Origin: Bradyrhizobium sp. NFR13
Lineage (GTDB): Bacteria > Pseudomonadota > Alphaproteobacteria > Rhizobiales > Xanthobacteraceae
DNA length: 64,000 nt
Assembly: GCF_900114605.1 (NCBI RefSeq)
Contig: NZ_FOTP01000002.1
Coordinates: forward strand, 1-64,000
Reading direction: 5' to 3'
A program made the position numbers and the translations under genes. Each line of letters begins with the position of its first letter. Within the stretch, counting starts at the first letter, position 1. The notes beneath the pieces were generated by a model, which worked only from the letters and a program-made list of their open reading frames with translations, did no database searches and was not told the origin of the DNA. Below are positions 31,829 through 41,634 of the stretch, piece by piece.

Positions 31829-32917
31829 ATGAGAATAGACGACTGGCGAGAGGCACGACGCCGCTTGGGGGAATCTGCGGTGTCATACAAGACCGGTTGG
31901 CGCGCGGCGCTCGGCTTCGAACTGTCTTATCTCAGCGGCATGCACCGTCTGCTGGAACGCAGGCACGGCGGTGCCGGTATCATCCTCAAATTCGAACGCG
32001 TGCGGCCGTCGCGGCAGGACGCTTTCCAGCCGCTGAAATCCCATGAGATCACGCCGCACTTTCTCGATCGCACGATCCGCGCGCTGAAGCGCTGGCCCGT
32101 CGATATCGTCGGCATGGACGAGGTGTGTCGCCGCGCGCGTGCGCCGCGATCGGGACGGCGTTTCGTGGCGCTGACCTTCGATGGCGGCACGCGCGACTTC
32201 GTCGACTTCGCCTATCCGCTGCTGGCGGCGCATGAGGTGCCGTTCACGCTCTATCTGCCGAGCGCATTTGCCGATGGGCTCGGAGCCATGTGGTGGCTCG
32301 CGCTGGAGCAGGCGATCGCAACGCATGATCGCATCAGCCTGATCATCGATCACCGGCAGCGGCATTTCGAGACGGCCACTATCGCTGACAAATATCGCGC
32401 CTATTACTATCTCGATAGCTGGCTGCGGACGTTGCCGCCGCATGAACTCGCCGTTGCCACGGATGATCTCTGCAAGCGCTATTCGGTCGATCTTGCGACG
32501 CTGTCGCGTCATGCGGCGATGCATTGGGACGATGTGGCCACGTTTGTGGGAAATCCGCGGGCGACCATCGGCAGCAGCACGGTCAACTATCCGGCGCTCG
32601 CCAATCTCGGCGACAGCGCGGCGTCGCGCGAGATCGCCATGGGGCGGGCCGTGGCGCAAGCTGCGCTGCCCTATGAGCCAAGACATTTCGCCTATCCGAT
32701 CGGCGATAAAGCCTCGTTCGACAGGCGTCACGTCGCGATGGTGGCGCAGGCCGGCTTTGCCAGCGCCGTGACATCGCTCCCGGGTGTCATCGAGGCCGAT
32801 GGTGGATCGGATCTGCATGCGCTGCCGCGACTGGCCTGGGACGGCCGGCGGCAATCGCTGCGCGCCTTGCGGGTGATGTTGTCCGGCGTGATGCTCGGCG
32901 CCGGGGCGCGGCGCTAG
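31829..32917 (+). CDS. NodB-fold protein lacking metal ligands
   Basis: A 362-residue protein with the polysaccharide-deacetylase core. Motif 1 reads RFVALTFDGGTRDF, where active enzymes have TFDDG. Motif 2 (normally H-x3-H with Ser/Thr) reads IGSSTVNYPAL, so both zinc-binding histidines are gone. The third motif FAYPIGD survives. The protein is probably catalytically inactive and may bind sugar or act as a scaffold in polymer export. It lies in the exopolysaccharide locus, divergent from the CelD-like gene. The end overlaps the DUF2842 gene by four bases. Confidence 0.85.
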   Translation: MRIDDWREARRRLGESAVSYKTGWRAALGFELSYLSGMHRLLERRHGGAGIILKFERVRPSRQDAFQPLKSHEITPHFLDRTIRALKRWPVDIVGMDEVCRRARAPRSGRRFVALTFDGGTRDFVDFAYPLLAAHEVPFTLYLPSAFADGLGAMWWLALEQAIATHDRISLIIDHRQRHFETATIADKYRAYYYLDSWLRTLPPHELAVATDDLCKRYSVDLATLSRHAAMHWDDVATFVGNPRATIGSSTVNYPALANLGDSAASREIAMGRAVAQAALPYEPRHFAYPIGDKASFDRRHVAMVAQAGFASAVTSLPGVIEADGGSDLHALPRLAWDGRRQSLRALRVMLSGVMLGAGARR

Positions 32918-33138
32918 CCGGCTTCGGGATCCACGGGATCGGCCTTGCTCATCCAGCTGATGATCGGCATCGCCGGCAGCACCCAGCCAAGGCCGGCGAT
33001 GACATAGAAAGCTGCCTGCAGCCAGCCGTTATTGGCCAGCCAGGGGGTTTGCGCCACGGTCATGCCGAGCAGCGACCACACCACCACGAGGATCAGCAGA
33101 AAGATGGTTCCGAAGAATTTGCGGGTGCGGATGGTCAT
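32914..33138 (-). CDS. DUF2842 membrane protein
   Basis: A 74-residue inner-membrane protein with two helices (FGTIFLLILVVVWSLLGMTV and LQAAFYVIAGLGWVLPAMPI) and a short acidic tail. The RKFFGTI...WVLPAMPIISWM pattern identifies DUF2842, widespread in alphaproteobacteria and of unknown function. In many relatives it neighbours the cox15 gene, as here. Confidence 0.9.
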   Translation of the reverse strand: MTIRTRKFFGTIFLLILVVVWSLLGMTVAQTPWLANNGWLQAAFYVIAGLGWVLPAMPIISWMSKADPVDPEAG

Positions 33139-33291
33139 GACGGAAATGTGCGGTCCAAAGCCGGCTTGAGATCGGGTTAGGCAAAGTGCCCAACTTTGCA
33201 GGCCTTCGCGGGCGGACTATAAGGGGCTCGAAATTTCATTCAAGGCGCTGATTTTGGCGCCGATTTTGCGGCTGTTCCCGAGATCCCTGCG

Positions 33292-34383
33292 ATGACCGCT
33301 CCGTCCCAAACCCGCCACAAGGAATTACGCCCGGTGCGCTGGTGGCTGATCACCGTCGCCGCGATGATCGTGGCGATGGTGCTGGTCGGCGGCGCGACGC
33401 GGCTCACCGAGTCCGGCCTGTCGATCGTCGAATGGAAGCCGGTGACCGGCGCGATCCCGCCGCTCGATGAATCGCACTGGATCGCAGCCTTCGAGGCCTA
33501 CAAGCAGATCCCGCAATATCGCGAACTGAACAGCGGGATGACGCTCGCCGAGTTCAAGACCATCTTCTGGTGGGAATGGAGCCATCGTCTGCTCGGCCGC
33601 ACCATCGGCATGGTGTTCCTGCTGCCGTTCCTGTTCTTCCTGTGGCGCGGTGTGCTGACCTCGGAACTGAAGAAACGGCTGTGGGGCATCTTTGCGCTTG
33701 GCGGCCTGCAAGGTTTCGTCGGCTGGTGGATGGTGGCGTCGGGCCTGACCCATCGTGTCGAGGTCTCGCAATATCGTCTGGCCGTGCATCTGATGCTGGC
33801 GCTTATCATCTTCGCCGCCATCGTCTGGACGCTGCGACGGCTCGGCGACCGCGCGCCGGTGCTGGCGGCAGGTCGCTTGCGCGTGACGAGCTGGGTGCTG
33901 CTGGGGCTGACGTTCCTGCAGATCTATTTCGGTGCGCTGGTCGCAGGCCTTCGTGCCGGCCGCGTGTTCAATACCTGGCCGGAGATCGACGGCGCGCTGA
34001 TCCCGTCTGCGTCGCGGCTGTTCTTCGAGGACCCGTGGTGGCGCAACATGTTCGACAACACGCTGACGGTTCAGTTCCAGCATCGCATGACCGCCTATGT
34101 GTTGTTCGCACTCGCGATCTGGCATGTGATCGATGCGATCCGCGCACGGGCAGGGACTGCCGTCGTCAATGGCGCGCTGTGGCTGGCTGCATCGATCACG
34201 GTGCAGGCTGCACTCGGCATTCTCACGCTGCTGTATCAGGTGCCGATCGATCTGGCGCTGACCCATCAGGCGGTCGCGATCGTGGTGCTCACGCTGGCGA
34301 TCCTGCAGGCGGAGCGGATGAAGCCGCGCGGGGCGGCGTCGACGGAGCGTCAGCTCGATCTCGCGGTCGGCAAGGCCGCGTGA
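33292..34383 (+). CDS. ctaA: Heme A synthase
   Basis: A 363-residue eight-helix membrane enzyme of the Cox15/CtaA family, which oxidises the C8 methyl of heme O to the formyl of heme A for cytochrome oxidase. The helix ends show [40 protein letters not shown] (heme-ligating His), [20 protein letters not shown] and later [12 protein letters not shown] and DLALTHQA, giving the expected four histidines. Length fits the alphaproteobacterial type. Upstream is a 150-base spacer from the divergent DUF2842 gene. Confidence 0.95.
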   Translation: MTAPSQTRHKELRPVRWWLITVAAMIVAMVLVGGATRLTESGLSIVEWKPVTGAIPPLDESHWIAAFEAYKQIPQYRELNSGMTLAEFKTIFWWEWSHRLLGRTIGMVFLLPFLFFLWRGVLTSELKKRLWGIFALGGLQGFVGWWMVASGLTHRVEVSQYRLAVHLMLALIIFAAIVWTLRRLGDRAPVLAAGRLRVTSWVLLGLTFLQIYFGALVAGLRAGRVFNTWPEIDGALIPSASRLFFEDPWWRNMFDNTLTVQFQHRMTAYVLFALAIWHVIDAIRARAGTAVVNGALWLAASITVQAALGILTLLYQVPIDLALTHQAVAIVVLTLAILQAERMKPRGAASTERQLDLAVGKAA

Positions 34384-34502
34384 AGAATAGCGAGACGTTT
34401 CTAGAACGATTGTAACGGAGTTGACGCAGTCGTGTGGCCGGGCGGCTTTCGCTCGTACGCTGTGCGCAATAGATACGGCGCACCGCCACATGGGATTGGG
34501 TC

Positions 34503-35312
34503 ATGTCGTCCGTATTCATTCAGGCTGCCGTCATTCTGTTGCGCGAGGGTCTCGAGGCCATGCTCGTGATCGCGGCACTGGCCGGCTATCTCAGGAAATC
34601 CGGCGGCGGCCATCGCGTGACCGCGCTCTATCTGGGCGCGCTGGCGGCAATCCTCGCCAGCCTGATCGCGGCCTGGGTCTTTGCGGTGTTCAATTCCGGT
34701 GATCACAGCGATGTCTTTGAAGCCATCGTCATCCTGTTTGCGGCGGGCCTGATGCTCTATGTCAGCGGTTGGCTGATGGTGAAGCAGGATCCGCGCGGCT
34801 GGCAGGATTATCTGGCGGCGAAGGCGGATCATGCGCTCGCGCAGGATACCGGTCTCGCCGTGGCGATGCTGGCGTTTCTGGCTGTGTTCCGCGAAGGCGC
34901 CGAGACGGTGCTGTTCATCAACACGCTGGCGACCACCGAAGGCGGCTGGAGCGCCGGACTGTTCGGCGGTCTGGCAGCGGCGACCGCCGGTCTCGTCGTG
35001 CTGTTTTACTTCATCAACATGATCGCCCAGCGCATCCCGCTGCGGCCGCTATTCATTATCACCTCGGCCTTCCTGTTCGTGATGGGCATCAAGTTCATCG
35101 GCGAGGCGATTCAGGAATTACAGGAACAGGCGATTATCCCGGTCACCGACGCGCCGGGCAGCGCATTGCTCACGGCAATCGGATTCAATCCGACGCTGGA
35201 GGCGCTGTCGATCCAGTTGCTGGTGGTGCTGTTCGCGCTGGCGACCTATTCGGTGTTCCAGCGTAATGCGCGCTTGATCCGCGAAGCGAAAGCGATGCGC
35301 GCCAAAGCGTGA
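34503..35312 (+). CDS. FTR1 family iron permease
   Basis: A 269-residue membrane protein with seven helices. The paired Arg-Glu-x-x-Glu motifs of Fe-transport permeases are present as LREGLEAML near residue 15 and REGAETVLF near residue 130. FTR1/EfeU proteins move ferric or ferrous iron across the inner membrane, usually with partner oxidase or EfeO/B genes. None of those lies beside it here, so substrate and partners are unproven. The ATG has no strong ribosome site but fits the family's N terminus. Confidence 0.9.
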   Translation: MSSVFIQAAVILLREGLEAMLVIAALAGYLRKSGGGHRVTALYLGALAAILASLIAAWVFAVFNSGDHSDVFEAIVILFAAGLMLYVSGWLMVKQDPRGWQDYLAAKADHALAQDTGLAVAMLAFLAVFREGAETVLFINTLATTEGGWSAGLFGGLAAATAGLVVLFYFINMIAQRIPLRPLFIITSAFLFVMGIKFIGEAIQELQEQAIIPVTDAPGSALLTAIGFNPTLEALSIQLLVVLFALATYSVFQRNARLIREAKAMRAKA

Positions 35313-35331
35313 GCGCGCATCGCAGTACGGC

Positions 35332-36612
35332 TTACGCGTTCAGCGCCTGTTCGAGATCCGCAATCAGGTCTTCCTTGTCCTCGATGCCGACAGACAGCCT
35401 GACAACGTCGGGCCCGGCGCCGGAGCGCGTCTTGGCGTCGTCGTCGAGCTGGCTGTGGGTGGTCGAGGCCGGGTGGATCACCAGCGAGCGGGTGTCGCCG
35501 ACATTGGCGAGGTGCGAGAACAGTTTCAGGTTCGACACCAGGCTGACGCCGGCGTCGTAGCCGCCCTTCAGGCTGAAGGTGAACACGGCGCCGGCGCCCT
35601 TCGGCGCATATTTGCGGGCGAGGGTGTGATAGCGATTATCCGACAAGCCGGAATAATTCACCGCGGCGACTTTCGGATGGGCCGACAGCCATTCGGCGAT
35701 CGCCTTGGCATTGTCGCTGTGCTTTTGCATGCGCAGCGGCAGCGTCTCGATGCCAGTCTGGATCAGGAAGGCGTTGAACGGCGACAACGCGGGGCCGAGA
35801 TCGCGCAGGCCGAGCACGCGGCAGGCGATGGCGAAAGCGAAGTTGCCGAACGTCTCCTGCAGCTTGATGCCGTGATATTCCGGGCGCGGCTCCGACAGCA
35901 CCGGATACTTGTTATCCTTCGACCAGTCGAAGGTGCCCGCGTCCACGATGATGCCGCCGAGCGAATTGCCGTGGCCGCCGAGAAACTTGGTCAGCGAATG
36001 CACCACGATGTCGGCGCCGTGGTCGATCGGCTTGATCAGGTAGGGCGTCGCCAGCGTGTTGTCGACGATCAACGGCACGCCGGCCTTGCGGGCCACGGCC
36101 GCGACTGCCTCGATGTCGGTGATTGAGCCCGCAGGATTGGCGATGGACTCGATGAAGATTGCCTTGGTCTTGGCCGTCACCGCGCGCTCGAACGACGGGA
36201 TGTCATCGGGATCGGCCCACACCACGTTCCAGCCGAAGCTCTTGAAGGCGTGGCTGAACTGGTTGATCGAACCGCCATAGAGTTTGCGCGAGGCGATGAA
36301 TTCGTCACCGGGCTGCAGCAGCTGCTGAAACACCACGAGCTGCGCGGCATGGCCGGACGCGACGGCGAGGGCGGCCGTGCCGCCTTCCAGCGCTGCGACG
36401 CGCTCCTCGAGGACGGCCGTGGTCGGGTTGGTGATGCGCGTATAGATATTGCCGAAGGATTGCAGGCCGAACAGTGAGGCGGCGTGATCCGCGTCGTTGA
36501 AGACGAACGAGGTGGTCTGATAGATCGGCGTCGCGCGGGCACCGGTGGTCGGGTCGGGCTGCGCGCCGGCATGGACGGCGAGGGTGCCGAAGCCTGGAAT
36601 ACGATCGTTCAT
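35332..36612 (-). CDS. metY: O-acetylhomoserine sulfhydrylase
   Basis: A 426-residue PLP enzyme of the Cys/Met metabolism family that makes homocysteine from O-acetylhomoserine and sulfide. Motifs are the N-terminal TLAVHAGAQPDPTTGARATP, YTRITNPTTAVLEERVAALE, the PLP lysine in HSLTKFLGGHGNSLGG, and LVIHPASTTHSQL near the C terminus. The start is set by AAGGGAG five bases before the ATG at 36,612; a longer frame upstream is not protein-like. The leader was inspected for a SAM-II-type riboswitch and none could be drawn. Confidence 0.95.
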   Translation of the reverse strand: MNDRIPGFGTLAVHAGAQPDPTTGARATPIYQTTSFVFNDADHAASLFGLQSFGNIYTRITNPTTAVLEERVAALEGGTAALAVASGHAAQLVVFQQLLQPGDEFIASRKLYGGSINQFSHAFKSFGWNVVWADPDDIPSFERAVTAKTKAIFIESIANPAGSITDIEAVAAVARKAGVPLIVDNTLATPYLIKPIDHGADIVVHSLTKFLGGHGNSLGGIIVDAGTFDWSKDNKYPVLSEPRPEYHGIKLQETFGNFAFAIACRVLGLRDLGPALSPFNAFLIQTGIETLPLRMQKHSDNAKAIAEWLSAHPKVAAVNYSGLSDNRYHTLARKYAPKGAGAVFTFSLKGGYDAGVSLVSNLKLFSHLANVGDTRSLVIHPASTTHSQLDDDAKTRSGAGPDVVRLSVGIEDKEDLIADLEQALNA

Positions 36613-36761
36613 CATCACTCCCTTTGGAATAGTCGGTTTGTTGGCGCCAACCTGATCGGGCGCGGCGCTGCCGTCAAGGAGAGGCGACATTTTGCCGTGA
36701 CTTCGCAACAGTCGTGCTGCGCTGTGTCATTTCAAAGGAAATAAAATCGCAAAACGCGCGG

Positions 36762-37358
36762 TCAGGCGGTGTCGTTCTTGTCCTTGTTATTGAGTTGCGC
36801 GACGCGATCGGCCGCAGTGGTGCTGCCGCCGCCGACGCTGCTGCGATTGAGCGACAGTCGCATGCCCTGGGTCGGGATCGGTGCGCGCTTGGAGCTGAGC
36901 GTGCGCGAATTGACACCCATCCACTGGATCTCCGACGACAGCCGGCCATATTCGATCTTGGGGCAGCGGTTCATCACCACCTTGATGCCCGCCGCTTCAA
37001 GCTTGGCGGCGGCCTCGTCATGGCGGACGCCGAGCTGCATCCAGACCACCTTGGGCAGCGGATTGAGCGTTAGTATGATGTCGACGATCGGCATGACATG
37101 TTCGGCGCTGCGGAAAATGTCGACCATGTCGATCGGGCGAGTGATCTCCTGCAGCGAGGTGACGAACGGCTTGCCCAGCAGGCTCTTGCCGACCTGGCCG
37201 GGATTGATCGGGATCATGTCGTAGCCGCGTTCGGCGAGATACTTGAACACAAAATAGCTCGGCCGCACGTTTTGCGGGGAGGCGCCGACCATCGCGACGG
37301 TTTTGACGGTGTTGAGGATCTCGCGGATATAGGCGTCGTTGTAACTGTCGTGGCTCAT
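36762..37358 (-). CDS. CoA-binding domain protein
   Basis: A 198-residue protein. The Rossmann-type CoA-binding domain (residues 10-140) shows KTVAMVGASPQNVRPSYFVF, YDMIPINPGQVGKSLLGKPF, VDIFRSAEHV and VVWMQLGVRHDEAAAKLEA. It is the YccU-type stand-alone form of the succinyl-CoA-synthetase alpha fold. The C-terminal 50 residues are Ser/Arg-rich. The MSHDSYND start is only six bases downstream of the hydratase stop, so the genes form an operon. Confidence 0.85.
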   Translation of the reverse strand: MSHDSYNDAYIREILNTVKTVAMVGASPQNVRPSYFVFKYLAERGYDMIPINPGQVGKSLLGKPFVTSLQEITRPIDMVDIFRSAEHVMPIVDIILTLNPLPKVVWMQLGVRHDEAAAKLEAAGIKVVMNRCPKIEYGRLSSEIQWMGVNSRTLSSKRAPIPTQGMRLSLNRSSVGGGSTTAADRVAQLNNKDKNDTA

Positions 37359-37363
37359 TTCAA

Positions 37364-38200
37364 TTACCGGTCTTCCCACTTCGGCGCGCGTTTTTCGATG
37401 AACGCGCCGATGCCTTCCTCGGCGTCGCGGGCCATCATGTTCTCGGTCATCACCTCGGCCGCGAAGCGATAGGCATCTGCGAGGTTCATCTCGGCCTGGC
37501 GATAGAAAGCTTCCTTGCCGATCTTGACCGTATGCGCCGACTTGCGCGCAACTTGCTCTGCCAGCGCGATCGCCGCATCGCGTTCGGTGCCGGCAGGTAC
37601 CACGCGGTTGACCAGGCCGATCTCGCGCGCGCGTTCGGCGGAGATGGGCTCGCCGGTGAGCAGCATTTCCATCGCCTGCTTGCGCGGTACGTTGCGCGAC
37701 AGCGCCACCATGGGCGTCGAACAGAACAGGCCGATATCGACGCCGGGGGTCGCGAATTTTGCATGTTCAGAGGCGATCGCGAGATCGCAGCTCGCCACGA
37801 GTTGGCAGCCTGCAGCAGTAGCGACGCCTTGCACGGCGGCGATCACCGGCTTCGGCAGCTGCACGATGGCCTGCATCATGGCGCTGCAGATCGTCATCAT
37901 ATGCGCGAAATAGTCGCGGCCGCGATCGGCATCAGTGCGGCGCGCGGTGAGTTCCTTCAGGTCATGTCCGGCGGAGAATACCGAGCCGTTGGCGGCAATC
38001 ACCACGGCGCGCACGGTCTTGTCGCTGGCCATGTCATCGAGGGCGGCGTGTAGTTCGCCGATCAGTACTTCGGAGAGGCTATTGCGGGCGGCCGGACGAT
38101 TCAGCGTCAACACGCCGATGCTGCCGACCGTTTCACGCAGAAGAATGGATGGCCGCGCTGTTTCCGCGCGTGCTGGTTGAACCATGACTTGAGATTCCAT
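37364..38200 (-). CDS. Enoyl-CoA hydratase/isomerase family protein
   Basis: A 278-residue crotonase-fold protein. The oxyanion-hole segments are FSAGHDLKELTA and GVATAAGCQLVASCDLAIAS. The sequence after them (FATPGVDIGLFCSTPMVALS) is like the ECHDC3 subgroup. The typical catalytic Glu pair is not obvious at the usual places, so the exact reaction (hydratase, isomerase or other) is uncertain. It precedes the CoA-binding gene on the same strand. Confidence 0.88.
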   Translation of the reverse strand: MESQVMVQPARAETARPSILLRETVGSIGVLTLNRPAARNSLSEVLIGELHAALDDMASDKTVRAVVIAANGSVFSAGHDLKELTARRTDADRGRDYFAHMMTICSAMMQAIVQLPKPVIAAVQGVATAAGCQLVASCDLAIASEHAKFATPGVDIGLFCSTPMVALSRNVPRKQAMEMLLTGEPISAERAREIGLVNRVVPAGTERDAAIALAEQVARKSAHTVKIGKEAFYRQAEMNLADAYRFAAEVMTENMMARDAEEGIGAFIEKRAPKWEDR

Positions 38201-38261
38201 CGCTGGGCAGGACCGTCACCATATTGTAACAGGACGGCACAAGCGAGAGCAGGGTAGAGAC

Positions 38262-38693
38262 ATGGCGACTGCGAAAATGAGCGTGGCTGAACTCGAGGCG
38301 TTTCTGAAGCGCGAGTTCCCGCAGGCCTTCGGCGCTGGCGATATCGCGATTGAAAGCGCTGACGGTACCACTTGCCTGCTGCGCCAGACCTATGGCGAGC
38401 GCATGCTGCGGCCGGGCGGCACGGTCTCGGGGCCGACGCTGATGGCTCTGGCCGATTTCGCCATGTATGTCGTTCTGCTGTCCGCCATCGGCCCGGTCGG
38501 CCTCGCGGTGACCACCAGCTTGAACATCAATTTCCTGCGCAAGGGCCTGCCGGGGCAGGATGTGCTGGCGGCCGCCAAGCTGCTGAAGCTCGGAAAACGC
38601 CTCGCAGTGGGCGAAGTGACCCTGTTATCAGGCACTTCCGCCGACCCTATTGCCCATGTGACGTCGACCTATTCCATTCCGAACGTTGGCTAA
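38262..38693 (+). CDS. PaaI family thioesterase
   Basis: A 143-residue hot-dog-fold protein. The conserved part reads RMLRPGGTVSGPTLMALADF (acidic Asp of the active site in ALADF), VTTSLNINFLRKG and ITS-like strands SADPIAHVTSTYSIP. It hydrolyses acyl-CoA thioesters; the substrate cannot be told. Its 5' end faces the divergent crotonase gene with about 60 bases between starts. Confidence 0.85.
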   Translation: MATAKMSVAELEAFLKREFPQAFGAGDIAIESADGTTCLLRQTYGERMLRPGGTVSGPTLMALADFAMYVVLLSAIGPVGLAVTTSLNINFLRKGLPGQDVLAAAKLLKLGKRLAVGEVTLLSGTSADPIAHVTSTYSIPNVG

Positions 38694-38763
38694 TTTAAAA
38701 GGTATTATAGAACCATAATTATAACGCCATGATTTAATAGGCGAATTTTGCCATGTTTGGCAT

Positions 38764-38792
38764 TGACTGAATCCGGTTGTCTATCTAGAAAC
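38764..38792 (+). promoter_or_regulatory. Possible sigma-70 promoter of rplM
   Basis: TTGACT, 17 bases, TAGAAA, located about 50 bases upstream of the L13 gene start in an AT-rich stretch. Matches the -35 consensus well and the -10 weakly. Confidence 0.4.
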
Positions 38793-38844
38793 GCCCTCAG
38801 TTCGGCGGATTACCGCCGATACCCCCTTTTCATGGATATTCACA

Positions 38845-39309
38845 ATGAAGACGTTTTCGGCAAAGCCCGCCGAGATCACGAAGAAGTGGATCGTCATCGA
38901 CGCCACTGGTCTCGTGGTGGGCCGGCTGGCCACGCTGGTCGCGATGCGGCTGCGCGGCAAGCACCTCCCGACCTACACCCCGCATGTGGATTGCGGCGAC
39001 CATGTCATCATCGTCAACGCCGACAAGGTGGTGTTCACCGGTCGCAAGCGTGACGACAAGGTCTATTACAACCACACCGGTTTCATCGGCGGCATCAAGG
39101 AAAAGACTGCGAAGTCGATCCTCGAAGGTCGTTTCCCGGAGCGCGTTGTCGAGAAGGCTGTCGAGCGCATGATCCCGCGCGGTCCGCTCGGTCGCGTCCA
39201 GTTCGGCAATCTGCGCGTTTACGCAGGCAGCGAGCATCCCCATGAGGCCCAGCAGCCCGAAGCGCTCGACGTTGGCGCGTTGAACCGCAAGAACAAGAGG
39301 GCCGCATAA
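38845..39309 (+). CDS. rplM: Ribosomal protein L13
   Basis: A 154-residue large-subunit protein with the full family signature: [60 protein letters not shown] and [20 protein letters not shown]. It binds domain II and VI of 23S rRNA early in assembly. The stop overlaps the rpsI start by one base, so L13 and S9 are translationally coupled, as in most bacteria. Confidence 0.98.
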   Translation: MKTFSAKPAEITKKWIVIDATGLVVGRLATLVAMRLRGKHLPTYTPHVDCGDHVIIVNADKVVFTGRKRDDKVYYNHTGFIGGIKEKTAKSILEGRFPERVVEKAVERMIPRGPLGRVQFGNLRVYAGSEHPHEAQQPEALDVGALNRKNKRAA

Positions 39310-39785
39310 TGTCGGATACCATTCAGTCTCTCGATCAGCTGTCGTCGCTGAAGGTGTCTGCACCGGACGCTCCGCGTTACGAGAAGAAGGTCGACAAGCA
39401 GGGCCGCGCCTATGCCACCGGCAAGCGCAAGGACGCGGTCGCCCGCGTCTGGATCAAGCCGGGCGCCGGCAAGATCGTGGTCAACACCCGCGAAGTCGAA
39501 ACCTATTTCGCACGCCCTGTGCTGCGCATGCTGATCCAGCAGCCGCTGGTCGCTGCAGCCCGCGCCGGCCAGTACGACGTGATCTGCACCGTCGCTGGTG
39601 GCGGGCTGTCGGGCCAGGCTGGTGCCGTGCGTCACGGTCTGTCGAAGGCGCTGACCAACTTCGAGCCGGATCTGCGCGGCGTCCTCAAGAAGGGCGGCTT
39701 CCTGACCCGTGACTCGCGTACGGTTGAACGTAAGAAGTACGGCAAGGCGAAAGCCCGCAAGTCCTTCCAGTTCTCGAAGCGCTAA
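39309..39785 (+). CDS. rpsI: Ribosomal protein S9
   Basis: A 158-residue small-subunit protein with an N-terminal extension of about 30 residues typical of alphaproteobacteria. Core motifs are [60 protein letters not shown] and the C-terminal [14 protein letters not shown] tail whose last Lys-Arg contacts the P-site tRNA. Coupled to rplM and followed by a strong terminator. Confidence 0.98.
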   Translation: MSDTIQSLDQLSSLKVSAPDAPRYEKKVDKQGRAYATGKRKDAVARVWIKPGAGKIVVNTREVETYFARPVLRMLIQQPLVAAARAGQYDVICTVAGGGLSGQAGAVRHGLSKALTNFEPDLRGVLKKGGFLTRDSRTVERKKYGKAKARKSFQFSKR

Positions 39786-39837
39786 TTTCTGCTTCGATAC
39801 AATTTGCCGCAAATGCGGCGCATACAATTTTCGAAAA

Positions 39838-39860
39838 GGGCGCCCTCGGGCGCCCTTTTT
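39838..39860 (+). terminator. Rho-independent terminator
   Basis: Stem GGGCGCCC / GGGCGCCC (self-complementary) with a short loop and five T. Ends the rplM-rpsI operon. Confidence 0.85.
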
Positions 39861-40032
39861 GCGTTCCGGTCCATATGCCGGATACGGACAGATTGACGCA
39901 GTTTTTCGAGAAAACTTGTGCCGGCGCGCAAACGGATTTCCAATCGGTACACTCGTATGTTCGATGATGGCGAAGAGGCCAGTCCGAATCATGATGATTT
40001 GGACATCTCGCAACACTTGCCGGTGCTCGAAT

Positions 40033-41283
40033 ATGTCGCTCGATTCTTCCACGCTCTATCTGGTGGCAACTCTGGTTGCGGCGATGTTGGGCGGGATGCT
40101 GCTGTTCTTCGGACGACAGGAAAAGATCGCGGCTCTCAACTGGTGGGGGCTGGCTTACCTGCTCGGCGCCGTGTCGGTGGCGTTGTGGACACTTGCCTCG
40201 TCGTTCCTGGGTGACATGCTGTCGCTGGCGTTCAATGCCGTGGGCTTCGTCGCCTGCGGCATGGTGTGGAACGCTGCGCGCGTGTTCCATGGCCGCAGCC
40301 CGAGCTGGGCCGGCCTGTTTCTCGGCGCCATCGCCTGGATCGCGGTGATCTTCAGCCTGCCGGCCGAGGCGGCGTCCCTGCGCATGACCATCGGAGCCGG
40401 CATTGTCGCTGTGTATGCGATGCTGACCGCGCATGAATTGTGGAACGAGCGTCGCAAGGCGGTGCAGCGGCGCTGGCCGACCATCCTGGTGCCGATACTG
40501 CATGGTTTCGTGCTGATGCTGCCGATCCTGCTCGGTGATTTCCTGCATCCGGACCACAGCAGTTTCGGCAGCAGCATCTGGGTCACGGCCTTCGCCATCG
40601 AGCTCGTGCTCTATGCGGTGGGCACGGTGTTCCTGATCTTCATGCTGGTGTCCGAGCGCGCGGTCACCGCGCACAAGGTCGCGGCATCCTGTGACCCGCT
40701 CACCGGCCTGTTCAACCGCCGCGGCTTCTCCGAGGCGACGGCGCGGATGATCGAACGTGAGGCGAAAGCCGGCCGCCCAGTCACGGTCATGATCTTCGAC
40801 ATCGATCACTTCAAGTCGATCAACGATCGCTTCGGCCATCCCGCCGGCGACGAGGTGCTGAAACTGTTCGCCACGGTCATCACGCACACGCTGCGGATCA
40901 CCGACCTGTCGGGCCGCATCGGCGGTGAGGAGTTTGCGGCGATGTTGCCCTGCAGCCTGGATGAGGCGATGCAGGCGGCCGAGCGCGTGCGCGAGGCATT
41001 TGCGACCTGCGGCATCCAGGTCGATGAGGCGCCGGTAGCCACCACCGTGAGTATCGGCGTCGCCGGCGGCCCGGCCGGCACCGAGCTCGATGTTCTGCTG
41101 GCTGCCGCGGATACCGCGCTGTATCAGGCCAAGCGCAGCGGTCGTAACCGCGTGCAGGCGGCGGACGAAGAACCGCTGTCGCTGGAGCAGGGGCGCCGTG
41201 CTGCGGCGATCGGGCAAGCCGCAGCGCCGAAGCCGAGCGTGGTGCGGGCTGCGGTCACGATGACGGCAAGCGGCGCGCGATAA
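40033..41283 (+). CDS. Membrane diguanylate cyclase (GGDEF)
   Basis: A 416-residue protein that makes cyclic-di-GMP. The N-terminal half holds about six membrane helices (residues 8-215) with no recognised sensor domain. The GGDEF domain (about 225-390) shows DPLTGLFNRRGFSEA, FDIDHFKSINDRFGHPAGDE and the active-site GGEEF. An RITD sits five residues before it, matching the inhibitory I-site (RxxD). It is therefore predicted to be active and product-inhibited. The start was moved inward from a long frame running out of rpsI. Confidence 0.9.
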   Translation: MSLDSSTLYLVATLVAAMLGGMLLFFGRQEKIAALNWWGLAYLLGAVSVALWTLASSFLGDMLSLAFNAVGFVACGMVWNAARVFHGRSPSWAGLFLGAIAWIAVIFSLPAEAASLRMTIGAGIVAVYAMLTAHELWNERRKAVQRRWPTILVPILHGFVLMLPILLGDFLHPDHSSFGSSIWVTAFAIELVLYAVGTVFLIFMLVSERAVTAHKVAASCDPLTGLFNRRGFSEATARMIEREAKAGRPVTVMIFDIDHFKSINDRFGHPAGDEVLKLFATVITHTLRITDLSGRIGGEEFAAMLPCSLDEAMQAAERVREAFATCGIQVDEAPVATTVSIGVAGGPAGTELDVLLAAADTALYQAKRSGRNRVQAADEEPLSLEQGRRAAAIGQAAAPKPSVVRAAVTMTASGAR

Positions 41284-41319
41284 AGAATCCGTTTACCATT
41301 CGATCCCTATGGTCATCGC

Positions 41320-41556
41320 ATGATGACCTCGCGTGACTCGACCTCGACTACAGCCCTGATGTCGCTCGAAGCGGCTGCCGCTTCGGCCCGTGCCGGCTTT
41401 GCCTGCATGTTTTCCAGTTCCGACGAATACGAGAGTGCGCTGATCACCGAGCGCCGTGCGCAGGGGCGCTACGGCGTGCAGCACAACAAACTGCCGATCA
41501 TCGCCTTGATCGGCTGCTGCGTCATGGTCGTTGGCACGGTTTTGCTGTTCGCCTGA
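41320..41556 (+). CDS. Small C-terminal-anchored membrane protein
   Basis: A 78-residue protein with a hydrophilic Ser/Thr/Ala-rich N terminus, a DEYESALITERRAQGRYG segment and a membrane helix at the C-terminal end (IIALIGCCVMVVGTVLLFA). Lies 36 bases after the diguanylate cyclase gene. No family recognised; translation is plausible but not strongly supported by its ribosome site. Confidence 0.5.
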   Translation: MMTSRDSTSTTALMSLEAAAASARAGFACMFSSSDEYESALITERRAQGRYGVQHNKLPIIALIGCCVMVVGTVLLFA

Positions 41557-41634
41557 TCGCGTTTCCGCGCCGCCTTCACCGAACCCCGACTTTGCGGTAA
41601 AGACACCGACCGCAAAACAAAGGGTCGGGAAACC

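Noticed and set aside
35332-36761. SAM-II type riboswitch upstream of metY
   Set aside because: The leader was checked for the SAM-II pseudoknot pattern known upstream of alphaproteobacterial methionine genes; no matching helices could be drawn, so nothing is reported.
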